From JAPLST01 sp964397565 (lineage in GTDB: Bacteria > Auribacterota > UBA3054 > JAPLST01), in assembly GCA_964397565.1 (NCBI GenBank), contig CAYNJC010000078.1:1-6168 (forward strand): 6,168 nucleotides of DNA. The letters run 5' to 3'. Shown here piece by piece: positions 5,621 through 6,168 of this stretch. Each line of letters opens with the position of its first letter. The stretch's first letter is position 1. A model generated the notes under the pieces. The model saw only the letters and a program-made list of their open reading frames with translations, was not told where the DNA came from and made no database searches. A program made the translations under genes and the position numbers.

Positions 5621-5715
5621 CTAATGAGAACGCTTTCTACGTTGCAGCGTCCTTGTAGCCGCCCGCGGTGAGGGCGGCTTCTGCAGCCGCGGTCATCCGC
5701 GCCGTTGACGGGATC
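5621..5715 (+). repeat. 95-bp dispersed repeat, copy B
   Basis: This is the second copy of the repeat at 3335-3429, same orientation, 92 of 95 positions identical. Immediately after it, 5716-5733 is an 18-nt insertion ending in GGGATC. It repeats the GGGATC that closes the 95-bp match (5710-5715), after which CGC continues as in copy A. The insertion therefore looks like a small local duplication in copy B, or a deletion in copy A. Both hairpins are kept. Confidence 0.9.
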
Positions 5716-5733
5716 GCCGCCGCTGGCGGGATC

Positions 5734-6168
5734 CGCGCTCCACGCCTTCGGCGGGACGGGACTAGCCAGGCCAGCTCCAAGCGGCTCCCAAGCCAGCTCC
5801 ACGCCTGCGCCCGCGGCCACAATTGGCATGACACCAAGCAAGCGCATTCATTAGTACTTCTCACTTGTTCCTCGCAGCCAGTTTTAGGTTGCAGGCTGCG
5901 ACTGATCACCGCCGCACCGACCACCGCCGCACCTCGGCACTGATCACGGATAAGCCAATACCGTAGCTTTTCAACATCTTCGCCGCGCGCGGAGCGCGTG
6001 GCGTACGTCTCTGCGTCTAAAACCGAATACCGATCACCGAATATGCCGCCGGCGGCGGCACTCCAAGCAGCCGAATACCGTTGCTTCTTCGTGTCTTCGT
6101 GCCTTCGTGGCCATAGTATCTCAAATCTCTTTCGCCGCGAAAGGATTGTTCGCAACGTTACGAACGCT
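5734..6168. other. Gene-free mosaic of short dispersed repeats
   Basis: No supported gene lies here; the minus-strand open frame covering most of it is built from repeats. Visible elements are CCAGCTCCA direct repeats (5771-5800), and ACCGCCGCACC at 5908 and 5923 between two ACTGATCAC copies (5901, 5940). There are also 7-bp units CCGAATA, CCGATCA, CCGAATA (6023-6043) and 8-bp units CTTCGTGT, CTTCGTGC, CTTCGTGG (6087-6110). A hairpin CTTTCG/CGAAAG with CCG loop lies at 6129-6143. GTTCG/CGAAC (6148-6152/6161-6165) could form one more stem at the right edge. Confidence 0.65.
6129..6143. repeat. 6-bp hairpin with CCG loop
   Basis: CTTTCG (6129-6134) pairs with CGAAAG (6138-6143) around CCG. It shares the core TTCGCCGCGAA with 3630-3654 and CGCCGCG with 1502-1526, and so appears to be a third, shorter member of that hairpin family. 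Confidence 0.6.

Noticed and set aside
5637..6155. Minus-strand 172-residue open frame
   Set aside because: Built from dispersed repeats, including the 95-bp repeat, the 8-bp array (giving HEDTKK) and 7-bp units; shadow frames of this kind are typical of such repeats.

Overview
The window looks like a stretch of a GC-rich bacterial chromosome with repeat-laden intergenic regions. A protein with a PEP-CTERM sorting tail, a FnIII-like module of a kind I associate with PVC bacteria, and several families of short dispersed intergenic repeats suggest the PVC superphylum, perhaps a Kiritimatiellota, Lentisphaerota or Verrucomicrobiota lineage. This placement is inference; nothing in the window is a phylogenetic marker strong enough to settle it.

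Layout. Bases 1-362 hold no convincing gene: two copies of a ~109-bp hairpin-rich tandem repeat, a separate hairpin, and a weak candidate terminator. Bases 363-1460 (minus) are queA, the tRNA queuosine enzyme, with a good sigma70-type promoter placed so close to the start codon that the mRNA is probably leaderless. Divergent from it, 1707-3143 (plus) encodes a secreted protein with two tandem carbohydrate-binding-like beta-sandwich domains, a FnIII-like module and a PEP-CTERM tail. Its promoter is nearly ideal, and a 16-bp perfect palindrome of LacI/GalR type overlaps the -10 and the expected transcription start. The 600 bp after it hold repeats only.

Bases 3759-5529 (plus) are a two-gene unit with its own promoter. 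The first gene encodes a protein with an N-terminal excisionase/MerR-like helix-turn-helix (HTH) and an unrecognised 260-residue C-terminal part. The second overlaps it by 65 nt and ends in a PD-(D/E)XK nuclease fold (D218, E229-x-Q231, H235). This unit is bracketed by two direct copies of a 95-bp repeat (3335-3429 and 5621-5715, 3 mismatches, no gaps), so it could be a cassette. It is the best candidate here for something undescribed. Bases 5530-6168 are a mosaic of dispersed repeats, including 7-bp and 8-bp arrays and a hairpin with the same core as two others in the window.

Functionally the three units look independent: tRNA modification (queA), a regulated cell-surface glycan-related protein, and a DNA-binding protein/nuclease pair of unknown role. 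The three promoters share an extended -10 (TGC directly before the -10 hexamer).
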